64,000 bases of DNA from Zingiber officinale. Its lineage: Eukaryota > Streptophyta > Magnoliopsida > Zingiberales > Zingiberaceae. The stretch spans positions 11,790,894 through 11,854,893 of the forward strand of contig NC_056002.1 in NCBI RefSeq assembly GCF_018446385.1, written 5' to 3'. Below are positions 13,961 through 24,900 of this stretch, piece by piece. Positions within the stretch are counted from its first letter, which is position 1. Each line of letters begins with the position of its first letter. Both the position numbers and the translations under genes were made by a program. The notes below the pieces were generated by a model that was given only the letters and a program-made list of their open reading frames with translations, was not told where the DNA came from and made no database searches.

Positions 13961-14646
13961 TAATTTGATGAGTCCTTAATTAGATATGCATGATGTCACC
14001 TCAATCAAACTATAATTCGGCCTAAGAGAGTCACTGGAATGAGTAAGATAAATTAATAAAATTGAGTGAGTTAGACGGAACAATTTAACATGGTCCAATC
14101 TATCAAGCCGAAATAGCCCAATCAAATTAAATGGATGGATCTCAAGGAGTGGAATGATCAGGCTGACCATGTCAAACGATCAAAGTGATTGATAAAATTA
14201 TTTGTTTTTTTTTAAATAATAATGATAACAACAAGTGGAGCTAGCTAATTAAAATTTAATTTTTAGACTATTCTTTGAAAACTGGCAATTGTGCAGGTGA
14301 AGTCCTGTCCACTTTTTTGCGTAGAATGGCCGCCATGTGATTCAACGTCCCTGACAGGACACAGAAGTGATCATCACATCATTAATTACCAGACAAGTCT
14401 CTACTTAACGCATTCGCGAATGCCGAGGCCTGAAACGACCACGGACAATGATGGCGTCGCCTCGAAGCTCGGGATCCAGACCATAGCCACTGGATTCAGT
14501 ACATATTTTGCACACTAAAGTTCTTGATTCTGGAGGAGAATTATTACAGTTTGTAGTTAACACATTCATCACACAAACACTCAAACGGTAAGACATGAGA
14601 GTGAGGAATAATAATATACTTTCTCATCGTAGATTTGAGTCTTGGA
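13961..14646. other. Intergenic sequence between the VAL promoter and the thioredoxin 3' end
   Basis: No gene is visible. The right part (about 14500-14646) is probably the 3' UTR of the thioredoxin gene, which ends at 14647. At 14410-14421 there is a perfect 12-bp palindrome, CATTCGCGAATG. The rest is AT-rich single-copy-looking sequence. Confidence 0.4.
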
Positions 14647-17600
14647 TCATCGAACTGAGGGCTCGATGAAAGTGACTATCTTCTTCTCCAACTCAATTTT
14701 GTTGGCGCCGATGAGCTTGTCCACTTGCTGCCCATCTCTCAGGAAAAAGAAAGTCGGAGTTGCTCGGATGTCCCATGATGAGCTAAACTCCTGAAAAAAA
14801 AATAGTTATCATTGTGTACAAACCTTTTTTACTTCAGTGAAACATGATTCGGCTAAAAAGTAGTGTGTCAAAGATGTTTTTAAGAATTTTCAGTTGTGTT
14901 GATCTACAGAGCACAGCATGCAAATCTGTTGATTGTTCAACACATAATAACATTTACCCTGGAAAGATGCTCCAACTAAGAACAGAAGTCACTGATGCGA
15001 AATATTTAGATATGTCGAACTTGTAGAGTTTAAATAAGTGCGAACTTGTGAAAAATTATGCAACTTTCGACAATAACATGTTGCATATAATAGTTCACAC
15101 ATTGAAGAGCATCAATCAGTTCACACATTGAACTTCACTTTTAGGAATACTGATTGAAGAGCATCAAAGGTAGACTGAAATCTCTAGTAACAAATGCGGA
15201 GTTAACTAATGGACACGCCTATGACGAGGAAAAGTACAAGGATAAGCAAAATCTACAGGAGAGTAGTACCTAAAACTAAAACAGATAGGATGAATCTGGA
15301 AAAAGATCTTACCGATAACTCATCGACATCTATTGTCAAAAACATCAGTGCAGGATACTTCTCAGACAGCTCTGTATAAACAGGTGCCATCAGTCGGCAT
15401 GGCCCACACCATGTAGCACTAAAATTTGCTACGACCTGCAGGAGGAAAGACACTTAGTCAGAATAAAGCTAGATATGCAGTAAGATGCAACACAATTTAG
15501 TTATCATGATACTTCGATGATAATTTTCAAATCACAAACCTCCTAAAGGTCGTAGTGTAGTAGTATTAAGAGACACTAAAAATTAAAGATTAAACTTACA
15601 ATCTCACCTATGTTAACGAGTTTGAAGTGTTTCAGTAATAACATTGAAGTTGCTTCAGATCACAATGTTTGAAACTCAATGATTGACCAAAAGAAAAACA
15701 ATTTCAAGTAGGCCAAATTAGTACATCAATGATTTAAATAGCATTCACTTCAATGATTTAAATTCTAGATGAGATTTTATTTTTAGTGTACATCATTAGA
15801 ATTCCTCAAATGACAAAAACATATTTTATCATTGAAATGCAGATATTGGTTAAGTTGACATCATAGAAGAGCAAAAAACGACTAGGCAAAGTATGGAATG
15901 GTGGTGGAAGCACGAAACTAATCAAGATACCAAAAGTAAGGATCTAAAGTAAGACAGATTTGCAATTATAAAAAAAGAGCAGCCCGGTGCACGAAGCTCC
16001 CGTCATGCGGAGTCTCAAGGAAGGATCCATTGTACGCAGCCTTACTCTGCTTTTTGCAAGAGATTGTTTCTAGAATTCGAATCCGTGACCTTTTGGTCAC
16101 AAAAGGCTCCCCTTCAAATTTGCAATGGCTCCCCTTCAAATTTGCAACTATCTTACCTAAAAACAACTGGCAAATAATAGTCCTGGAACCAAAAAGTGTG
16201 TTTACATTTCAGGATTGCACAATGCTTATGTAAGTGGAGGAAGTTCATATTAAATCTAGCATAAGATCTGACAGCAAGCATCTTGTTTGTGAGAAATATC
16301 CTCTCGAGTTACTTACTATCTTTCCATCATTTTTTGCTTGAGAAATTTTTTGGTCCCAGCCTTCTTGGCTAGTTATTACATGCACATTTCCACCTTTGAA
16401 GTCTACCTCCTCTTGAAGATCAGCATCTTTCCCTTCCTAAGCAGAAAGAAAAAGGGAGATTAACTTAGATTTTTTTAACTAATACCCATTTCTTTTAAAA
16501 CTGATATTAGCAAACAAACATTCTTGCAAATGCCAGAAACCGAGATTAAACTAAACAACAGTCAGATGTTAAAACCATCTACTTTGGAATGTCGCTAGCA
16601 AGAAAAAAAAATGAGAAAGAGTTGAAATACTTATTCAGCTTTCTTTTTGACTAATTTTAAGACCAGAGTTATATTCTGATGTGGACGTCGAGGTGGACGT
16701 CTTTGTTGGACGCCATCGGAAGCAAATAAAACAAATTAGCTACCACTTAATTAGCTATAGTAGAAATAAATTAGCTATTGTTTAATTAGCAGAAACAAAT
16801 AATGACCTAATTTAACTATAAACAAATAATAGCCTAAGTTGCTTTTCTATTTTTGATTCCTTGTTTCCTTTATGGGTTGATCTTTTCTAAATCGTGTCAT
16901 GTTTGACTCCTTATATAAGGAGTGTTATTGGATTGAGTCACAGGTCAAGATCCGAATCCAAACTTGGTCCTACAACAAACAAGGGTGGAAGGAAGGGGGA
17001 AACAACTCATCCTAGATAGAATCCAATTATTCAATTTTTCTTCTTCTCTTTATTGATAAGAACACGCCTTATATAAGGAGTCAAACATAGCACAAAGACC
17101 AACCCATAAAGGAAACAAGAAATAAAAAATAAAAAAGCTAATTATGTCATTATTTGTTTCTACTATAGCAATAATTAAATTAGGTCATTATTTGTTTCTG
17201 CTAATTAGGTAATAATTAATTTATTTCTACTATAGCTAATCAGGAGTAGCTGATTTGTTTTATTTGCTTCCTACTATAGTGGCATCCAACAAAGACATCC
17301 ACCTCGGCGTCCACATCCTCCCCCCTCAATGCTGAGCTTATCCTCAAGCTCGAAAGCAGGGTATAACGCCACTAATAGCATAGAGGGAAATTTCCGAGTT
17401 CACTTCCCCCTCTTCCTCACCTTCCCTATCATCATTCGGCACTTCAATCCAAAACATGCGCTTACACTTGTAACTTGTGGAGTAGGACTCATCACAGTTA
17501 AAACAAAGACCCTTGGCTCTCCATTCTGCCATCTCAGCACGGGTTAGACGCTTGAAGAATAAAGCAGGTGGAGTCTCTTTACTGATGTCTCCCATTGTCT

Positions 17601-19279
17601 TGGTCTTCGCCAGAAGAGGGCCTCCATTGCTCATGTTGAGCTCAGTTGTGGTCCTGCCCCAATTTGTGCACAGTCGCCCCCCGCCTCAATGGAAGCACTG
17701 CTTCTGTTCTAATGCCCTAGCCATATTCATTGCAATGCACAGGATTCCAGGCTTTTGCAATTAGATGTTGCTACGGAGATCTTCAACTAGCCTCTTAGTG
17801 AACAAGTCAACATGTTGCCATGGTCGGAGGTGTCCGAGTGAGGTGGAACTGGAACTGCCGTTGGTAGTCTTCTACCGAGCCAGTGTTCTTCAAATTTGAT
17901 AGCTCTCCCAAAGGGTTGTTGCTCATAGGCAGCCCAAAGCGGATGTGACAATAGTCTTTGAATTGATTCCAAGTCATATCTGGCCCTTCCTGTTCTATCT
18001 AATCAAACTAAAGTTAGGCTTTCCCTACCAAATGGAAGGTAGCAAGGCCAACCCTATCGGCTGTTGTAGTCCTTTGGTTGGCAAAAATTTTTTTTGCACC
18101 TTTTAACCCAATCCAGTGGATCCCCTTCTCCAGAATAGGTGGGGAACTCCATTTTCGAGTACCACGGAACTATGGTGTCGCTAGTTGGTTGTTCAGGTCT
18201 GGCCTTCAAGGCTTTAGAAGGGCCGCACTCCACGCCGGTAGGGTTGTTTGCAGTGTTGTCATCTTGTCTCTTGCATGGGATAACTTGGCCATATGCTCCT
18301 CCAGTCCTCGCTGGTGGAGGTGCTCTGCTCCATGAAAACTTGTTGTTACGAGGTCAATTTTTACATTAAAGCATCAAGTTTAGATGTGATAGGATCCATG
18401 TCACCCATAATCAGCTCTGATACCAAGTTGTTATGATCCCGAGTGCAGGATCGAGTCACAGGTCGAGATCCGGATCCGGACTTGGTCATGCAACACTCAA
18501 GGGTGGAAGGGAGGGGGAAAAACTCATTCTAGACAAAGTCCAATTACTCAATTTTTCTTCCTCTCTGTATTAACAATAACACTCCTTCACTCCTTATATA
18601 AGGAGTCAAACAGGACACGACAACCCATAAAGGAAACAAGAAATCAAAAATAGAAAAGCTAATTAGGCCATTATTTGTTTCTATTACAGCAGTAGTTAAA
18701 TTAGGTCATTATTTGTTTCTACTAATTCGGCAATAGCTAATTTATTTGTACTATATCAATTAGGCAGTAGCTAATTTGTTTTTTTTTTGCTTCCGACTAT
18801 AGTAGCGTCCAACAAAAGCGTCCACCTCGGCGTCCACATCATATTCTTTTATAGTCAATTGATAGAGAATGAAACTTCATCCTAGGAATCACGGTTGAAT
18901 CAAAGGGTTTATATTTTATACTTGCAGCATAACTCTTTGGAGAACTGTTGCTAATTCAAATGCATGCTAGCTAAGTACAATAACCCCTTATTTCTTTCTA
19001 AAATCCTAGAACACATGCAAATCCTAGAACACATGCAAATGCACCAAAACATGTATCAATATGCATAAATTCATAGGTTTTCAAGGAAACAACAAGTATA
19101 AACATCTACTTTACCAGCATTAAAACTATGGACAAACAACAAAAGCATGAAATTCAAGAAGCAACCTTAGAAGCATGCAAAAGTTTTTGAAAAAGTATAA
19201 AGCCATGCATTAAAGTCATCATTACTAGTTCTCATGTCATGTGTGGATAATTTCACACCTTGCCAAAACAATTTCCCAT
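14647..19279 (-). CDS. h-type thioredoxin with N-terminal MGNC acylation signal
   Basis: Predicted thiol-disulfide oxidoreductase of the plant thioredoxin h group. Coding exons, in gene order: 19279-19259 (only 21 bp, MGNCFGK), 16436-16317, about 15435-15314, and 14790-14647. They give about 135 aa. Exon 2 carries the subgroup signature GGNVHVITS, exon 3 the active site WCGPC (residues 56-60), and exon 4 the cis-proline segment RATPTF (Pro100). The start MGNC fits N-myristoylation at Gly2 and palmitoylation at Cys4, as described for Trx h9-like proteins, so membrane association is likely (inference). All introns have GT-AG ends. Intron 1 (2.8 kb) holds a gag-only LTR element and intron 2 a SINE. 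The thioredoxin function is certain from the motifs; the subgroup assignment is probable. Confidence 0.95.
15970..16139 (-). mobile_element. Au-like SINE (family A) in thioredoxin intron 2
   Basis: On the minus strand it reads GGTCACGGATTCGAATTC (B-box), then CTCTTGCAAAAAGC, GGCTGCGTACAATGGATCC, GGGAGCTTCGTGCACCGGGC and a short T tail. Flanks ATTTGCAATTAT (15958-15969) and ATTTGCAACTAT (16140-16151) form a 12-bp target duplication with one change. The A-box part seen in the 11439 copy is missing here. Next to the head, GGCTCCCCTTCAAATTTGCA occurs twice in tandem. Confidence 0.8.
16677..16928 (+). repeat. Inverted U3 arm of the LTR element
   Basis: About 250 bp from TGATGTGGACG to GTGTTATTG match the U3 of the LTRs but in the opposite orientation to the adjacent LTR (16931-17317). 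It forms a large foldback with roughly 110 bp of R-U5 sequence as the loop. It stops about 17 bp beyond the TATATAA motif, close to where transcription of the LTR should begin. Confidence 0.75.
17344..18400 (-). pseudogene. Decayed Ty3/Gypsy gag with CCHC knuckle
   Basis: The best preserved part (17634-17344, 96 codons open) has a zinc-knuckle segment [17 protein letters not shown] and the following FWIEVPN block typical of plant Gypsy gag. The His of the usual CCHC is replaced (SYKC in place of GHxC). Upstream pieces, in shifted frames, carry segments such as WNQFKDYC and RFGPP-like capsid text. Frameshifts and stops break the reading frame, so it is non-functional. Confidence 0.75.
18414..18425 (-). 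other. tRNA-iMet primer binding site of the gag-only LTR element
   Basis: The minus strand reads TGGTATCAGAGC, complementary to the 3' end of initiator tRNA-Met, just inside the end (CATAACA) of the LTR at 18429. Confidence 0.85.
18429..18841 (-). repeat. 5' LTR of the gag-only element
   Basis: This 413 bp LTR starts TGATGTGGACGCC and ends GATCATAACA on the minus strand. It aligns along its length with 16931-17317. The paired LTRs differ at many positions, so the insertion is old. Confidence 0.8.
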
Positions 19280-21960
19280 TAGAGTTAGAAGGTGTGACTG
19301 GATAATAGGAGAACCAGCTTCTTCTGCCAAAACGAGAAACACAAGAAAATGCATGTATAAATTAATGTCCATGACAGAAAAGGAACAATGAAATTGAAAC
19401 AACAAATTCTGACAAAATAAGTATGTCCAAATTATGTCGAAAAGCAAATTTCTGAATATGAGGATCTGCAATTGAAACGTGTTGTATATTACAAAACTTA
19501 AATCAACCAAAATTAAAGGTTTGCAAAGTAGAAGAGGCAAAACTCAATATAAGTGAAATGGGTATGACTATAAAATGACTTCATAGGGCTTAGTGGTTGT
19601 ATAAGATTCATTAAACAATCATTATAGTTAGGATCTGCATTTTGTGGTCATCATTGTTGTGGAAGTTGAAAAAGTTCATCAAAGAAAATGATGTAAAACA
19701 CTTCTTAATAGTTAAATGGGATTAAAGAAATTGTAGAGGCAGAAACTGGTAATACTTTAATGACCCAAATAACAATCTATAAGATTCATAAGATAGTTAT
19801 AGGCCTATACCCAAGTATATCAACGACTATTACTGATCAAGAACTAAATTAATTCAAGAGTGTACTACAATGAACATACTTATATCCTATCTATTCGTTA
19901 CCTTTTAATTGTATATTTTGAAGCAAATCTTGCGTTACTGTGACGATCATAGTGTTAGGATCGTCACAGCTAAAGGAAATTCACTGGCACAATGGAAAAG
20001 TGATAAGTCCTCTTCAATATCATCACCTATTGGTATTACTTAGCAGAAATATAGCACATGCTAGCCGTATTGTCTGTAAAGTCGATGTCTTGTCTCAAAG
20101 TTGTTATGAGTAAGGGCCTTTCAATACCATCGCCATTTGCTTCAGGATCATATCATATTTATACCTTTCACTACAACAACAATCCTATAGAAACTTTTAT
20201 TACAACCCACCAATTGCATACAAGATAACGAGGTTGTAAAAAAAAAAAACAACTTCATCAATTAAATATGTAATAAAATGATTTTTCTATACAATTTAAT
20301 TGTCTTGAGTACACTATCACTAATAGGCATAGTCATTAAATAACAAATTTGTCTTAGAATTTACATTATATACTGCATAAATGAGTTGGAATTTTTCCAA
20401 TTGCCACCACTGCCATTCCTTCTAATTCCAAAAAATCCTCATACATCTCCATTTTTTTATAACACGCAGCTCCAATTCCCTTAAGTTGTGCATCAAAGAG
20501 ATAACTCTACTCGTTAGCCTTGCTAAAATTTAAGCTTATCAAGAAACACAAATAGCATCCTTCTAGTCCAAGCTAGAAACACTTTAACAAAGTTTAAAAT
20601 AAGATGGATTTTCCGAAAAATACTTTGGACTCGATTGACAGAATCCAGTAACCAAGCGCACACCAATCATATTTTACAATACTACCCTTAAAATCAGAGC
20701 CGCCAATTCTCACCAATTAAACCGTTAAGACTCAGTTTAATTGACGAGAATTTTCCCGAAAATTCTTATTTATTAAGAACTTAAGTACTTAACAAAATCA
20801 TCACATATACGGATCAAAAAAAGCTACGCCTACAAGAAATTTCTTAGAAAACAACACATAAAGCTCTTTACTTTTAAAACAACCCTAGATGGAAACAAGA
20901 AAGTAAAATAGCTGAAAATAGTCCTAAATCTACAAACTTAATCAATGGCAATAGCTGATCCGAACAAATACGCGCACAGGAAAATAAGGAAAAAGTCATA
21001 TAAAAAAAACCATTACTTGCTGCTCCTAGTTTGTCACCGTTGGCGGCCGGAGAGAAAAGTTCGCCGAAGCTGGAGAGAGATGAAGAACAGTTCGGAGTCG
21101 ACCAGGAGAGTTTGGTCAGCCGAGGATTTTGTTTAATAAAGCCACAATTCCGTGCTGAATTAACTACTTTGCCACTGCGCTTTTGATTTTTTTTTTTTTT
21201 AAACGAGGCATTTTTTTTACTAAAAGCATCATTTCGGTTATTGACAATTATATTTTAAGGTTGAAAAATATTAGTAAATACATTAGATAAACACATAATT
21301 AAATTAATCAACATTACATTAAAAAAAAACAATTCCTGAAAATGTTTATGCTTTCAATTTACATATATCTAACACTTATATTATGAAAGTTGAAATTTAA
21401 GATAAAATCTCTATGCTTTCAATTTACGATTATTGAAATACTTGAGATAATTAACTATAGGGATATTTTAGAGTTATGATTACTGACGATCATGTGTATT
21501 TATATCCAATTCAATAAGCAAATCTCACTTTTGAAAATATTTAAAATGTTAAATTAAAAAAATGAAATAGAACTAAAGTATTTAGTGTCAAAATAATGTG
21601 AATACTTGCAGCATTTCTCAAAATATAAAAAATTTACATTTTGCTCTAATATTTTAAAAAGACAACAAATATGTTTATGATTCTTTTAAAACTTTATTCT
21701 ATGTAAAAAGATGTTATATGGTTTTTAAAAATCATTTTAGGAGTCTAAGATGGGAACCACATTTTCCATCTGTTCAAGTTTGAAGGAAAGAAATCATTGG
21801 TCTTGACAACAGCAATGGAGTTCTACACATCAACTAGACGATTCTCATCAGACTTTTGTTTCCGTTGTATACATCTTTGCGCTCTAGCTTATATGCCCAC
21901 AAACGAATGGAGTTGGCAGACCCCTCCCTCAAGTAAACCATATTCCAATCCATGGTGGAA
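19280..21960. other. 5' flank of thioredoxin gene and 3' flank of ERGIC3 gene
   Basis: No coding region is recognised. The stretch from about 20990 to 21135 is GC-richer and, on the minus strand, CT-rich (CTTCATCTCTCTCCAGC, CTCTCCGGCCGCC). It is the likely transcription start region and a non-coding first exon of the thioredoxin gene, with a long 5' UTR intron to 19280. From 21140 to 21800 the sequence is AT-rich. The last part, below 21961, is the presumed 3' UTR of the ERGIC3 gene. Confidence 0.4.
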
Positions 21961-24900
21961 TCATGAGTGCTTCCCAAGTTCCATCTTCTTCTTGATTGCC
22001 CGATGCCCATGGTAGATAAAAGCATCAATGATTCCGGAGACAGTAAAAACACCTCCAATAATAGCAGACACATTGGTGAAAAGGTGCAGCAGCGATGCAT
22101 TTTCTTCAGTAAATATGACCTGCAAAGTAGTAAAAAGAAGTCATATGTTTGTTCACTAGTACAACATATCATGTATGGAAATGGCTATTGAGCAAGAATG
22201 CCGAGAAGTTTCAACTAAGCTTGCATCTTAACAAAATTCTATCATGAGGCTATTGTTTAATTGTCGTACATTCTTCTCCATCTGGTCCTTCAATGAAGGA
22301 GAGGTGAGAGTAAGAAAAGAAGTCCAGCCAAATTCATAAATAAATCAAAGGAGCAGCTCAATAGCTTAATTAGTTCTTTGAAAGAAAAAAAAAAGGCAAC
22401 GAAACAAAAGAAAGAACCATAAATAATTGCAATGCAAATGTTGTCACACACTAAGTGAAGGTTTTCCACTAGACACATCTTTATACAGAGAATGTGAAAC
22501 ATATAGTATTACTATTTTTTATATAATTTATACTTATTTCTCACAGAAAAGGTAGTTGACTAATTTGTAAAAGTAGGCAGATGATTACAGTTTATGCAAA
22601 ATTGCATGAGTATTTAACTATTTATGAATTTCACTGATGACTCATCTACTATCAGTGTAAGGGTTCATTTGAAAATCTCACATGTTTGCATTAGCACAGA
22701 ACAAAATGGCTAAAGTGTAACTCATCTTTTTGCAGTCCCTCTGAACATAAATATAGACATTAACCTGTCGGTTTGAAACACAATTAAAAATGTGATGGTG
22801 GATTATCATCGGTGAATGAGTAACTCTAGGTAGTCCTCACTACCTTGGCCAAGTATTAGTATACTATTGAGTTACATATTCACATATGGATCCCAACACT
22901 CTCTTCAAGCAAGCTAGTTCAAATATAATGCAAAATACTCAGTTTGTTAGCTTGTTACAAATGTAGTCATCATTAAGCCCTCTCAATAATTTAGCAACAT
23001 ATATATGAATAAATCATTAGCATTGATAAAGAAAGTGACCATCTCATTAGATTGATTATCTCTAATAAAGTGAAAAATCAATTCTCTATATGCTTTCTAC
23101 TCTCTTGGAATAAAGGGTTCCAAGTGATGCCATAACAGCTTGATTATTATAGTAAAATTTCAGTGGCTCTATAGGAGTAAATTTTATCTGTCATAAAATG
23201 TATTACCCAAATCAGTTTGTACATCACTAAGGCAATGACTATATTCTCCCGTTGCACTTGATCTTGTTATAACTATTTACTTCTTGCTCACTCTTCAAAG
23301 ACAAGATTTCCTCCCAAGAGGACATAATATCTAGAAGTAGAACGTCTACCTGTGGGAGATCTGCCCATTTGCATCTAAGTACCCCATGCTCTGTAGATAA
23401 CCTTGGTCACAAAACAAAACAAAAAAGACCTTTTCCTAGAGCACTCTTAAGGTACTATAGAATTCTATAGCTGCTTCATAGTGATCATGACACGAATTCT
23501 CCAAAAGATAACACACTAACACTAAATGAGATTTTATATCCAACACTAACACTAAATGAGATGTTAGATTCAGCACTAACACTAAATGAGATGTGAGATG
23601 CAATAATTGTGAGCTAGCGACTGTAAGATAGTTTAATTTTCCAACCAATCTTCTCTATTTCTTTGAATTAGTCAATGATTCCTCATATCTTAGTACTAAT
23701 CTCACTTGAATCTAGTTTAACCCTCATCATGTCAATCTCTTTAAGCATATCTAGTATATCTTGCATTGTGAAATATAAATATCTTCCTCTCCTCTTAAAG
23801 TCACCCAAATCCTTGAGTTTGAACTTGTCGATGAAAATAATTTTTTAGTTGTGTAATCAATTGATGTCATCACCAATAACCATAATATCATCCACATACA
23901 CAATAAGAAGCTAGAAGACTAAATGGTTTGTAAAACTTTTGATCAAGGCATATTGAATAAGAGTTGAGCCAAACTTTTCGAACCACCCTCTTGGAAATTG
24001 CTTCAGTCTGTAGAGTAATTTATTTAGCTTACACATGAGGTCATTCTTCCCCTATGCAAAAAATCTTGAAGGTTGCTCCATACAAACTTCATCTTTTTAT
24101 GTCAAGTTGATGAAGTGGTTAGTGGAATGTAGGAGTCAGGGAGAGGAGCTACAAAATGAAATGATCTTGGGCATTGAAGAAAAGGTATCCAGATAATCAA
24201 CATCATAAATTTGTGTGTATCCTTTGCCTCTAAATGAGCTTTGAGGCTATCCACAAAACATCTAGAGAATCCTTGACTGTGAATACCTATCGACACCCTA
24301 CATTTAATCTCCCACTGGGAAGAGTTACTAATTCCCAAGTGTCATTAAAGTAAAGTGCACATCTCATCAATAATAGCCAACCTCCAAGCTGTGATAAAAA
24401 AAAGCCTTTAGAGGGCTTCTAAAACAGGAGTAGGTGATGGAGGTACAACTATATCAAGAGGAGGAAGCACTGGAGCATCTTCAAGGCATCATCTTTGACT
24501 ATACACCCATAAAGTAGGTTCCCAGATGAGGGAGCCTTAGTAACTGTCATAGGAATATTCATAGAGGTATTTCCATGATAATGGTGTAGGAATATGAAGA
24601 ACATTATCCACATCAGTTAATAGAGATGGTGTGGGGGAAAAAGAAAGTAGTAGTTTCGAAAGATGGTGTGGAGTAAAGGCTCAGAGTAACAGAGGATTGT
24701 AACAACACCTCTGATACCATGTAGTCCCCACTATATACTATTGATAAAATAAGGTATTATAAGCGCACCTTACTGAGCTATATATTTACACATGGATCCC
24801 AATAAAGAACACTGCCATCAAGGGATGTGTGTGTAGCAATTAAAAGCATATCTGAAACATCTCAACCAATTAGCTATTCTCAATTTTGTTCACCTTGATT

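Larger units (their letters stand above)
16677..18841 (-). mobile_element. Gag-only Gypsy-type LTR element in thioredoxin intron 1
   Basis: Read on the minus strand: 5' LTR (18841-18429), primer site TGGTATCAGAGC (18425-18414), a decayed gag (about 18400-17344), a polypurine tract (GAGGGGGGAGGA, about 17328-17317), a 3' LTR (about 17317-16931), and then an extra inverted U3 arm (16928-16677). No pol is present, so the element is non-autonomous. TATTC flanks the whole unit (16672-16676 and 18842-18846) and the outer ends read TGATGTGG and CCACATCA. The LTRs contain a TATA box (TTATATAAGG). It sits in the same orientation as the host gene. Confidence 0.8.

Noticed and set aside
20945..21136. 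63-codon plus-strand frame
   Set aside because: It lacks any recognisable domain and overlaps what looks like the 5' UTR region of the minus-strand thioredoxin gene.
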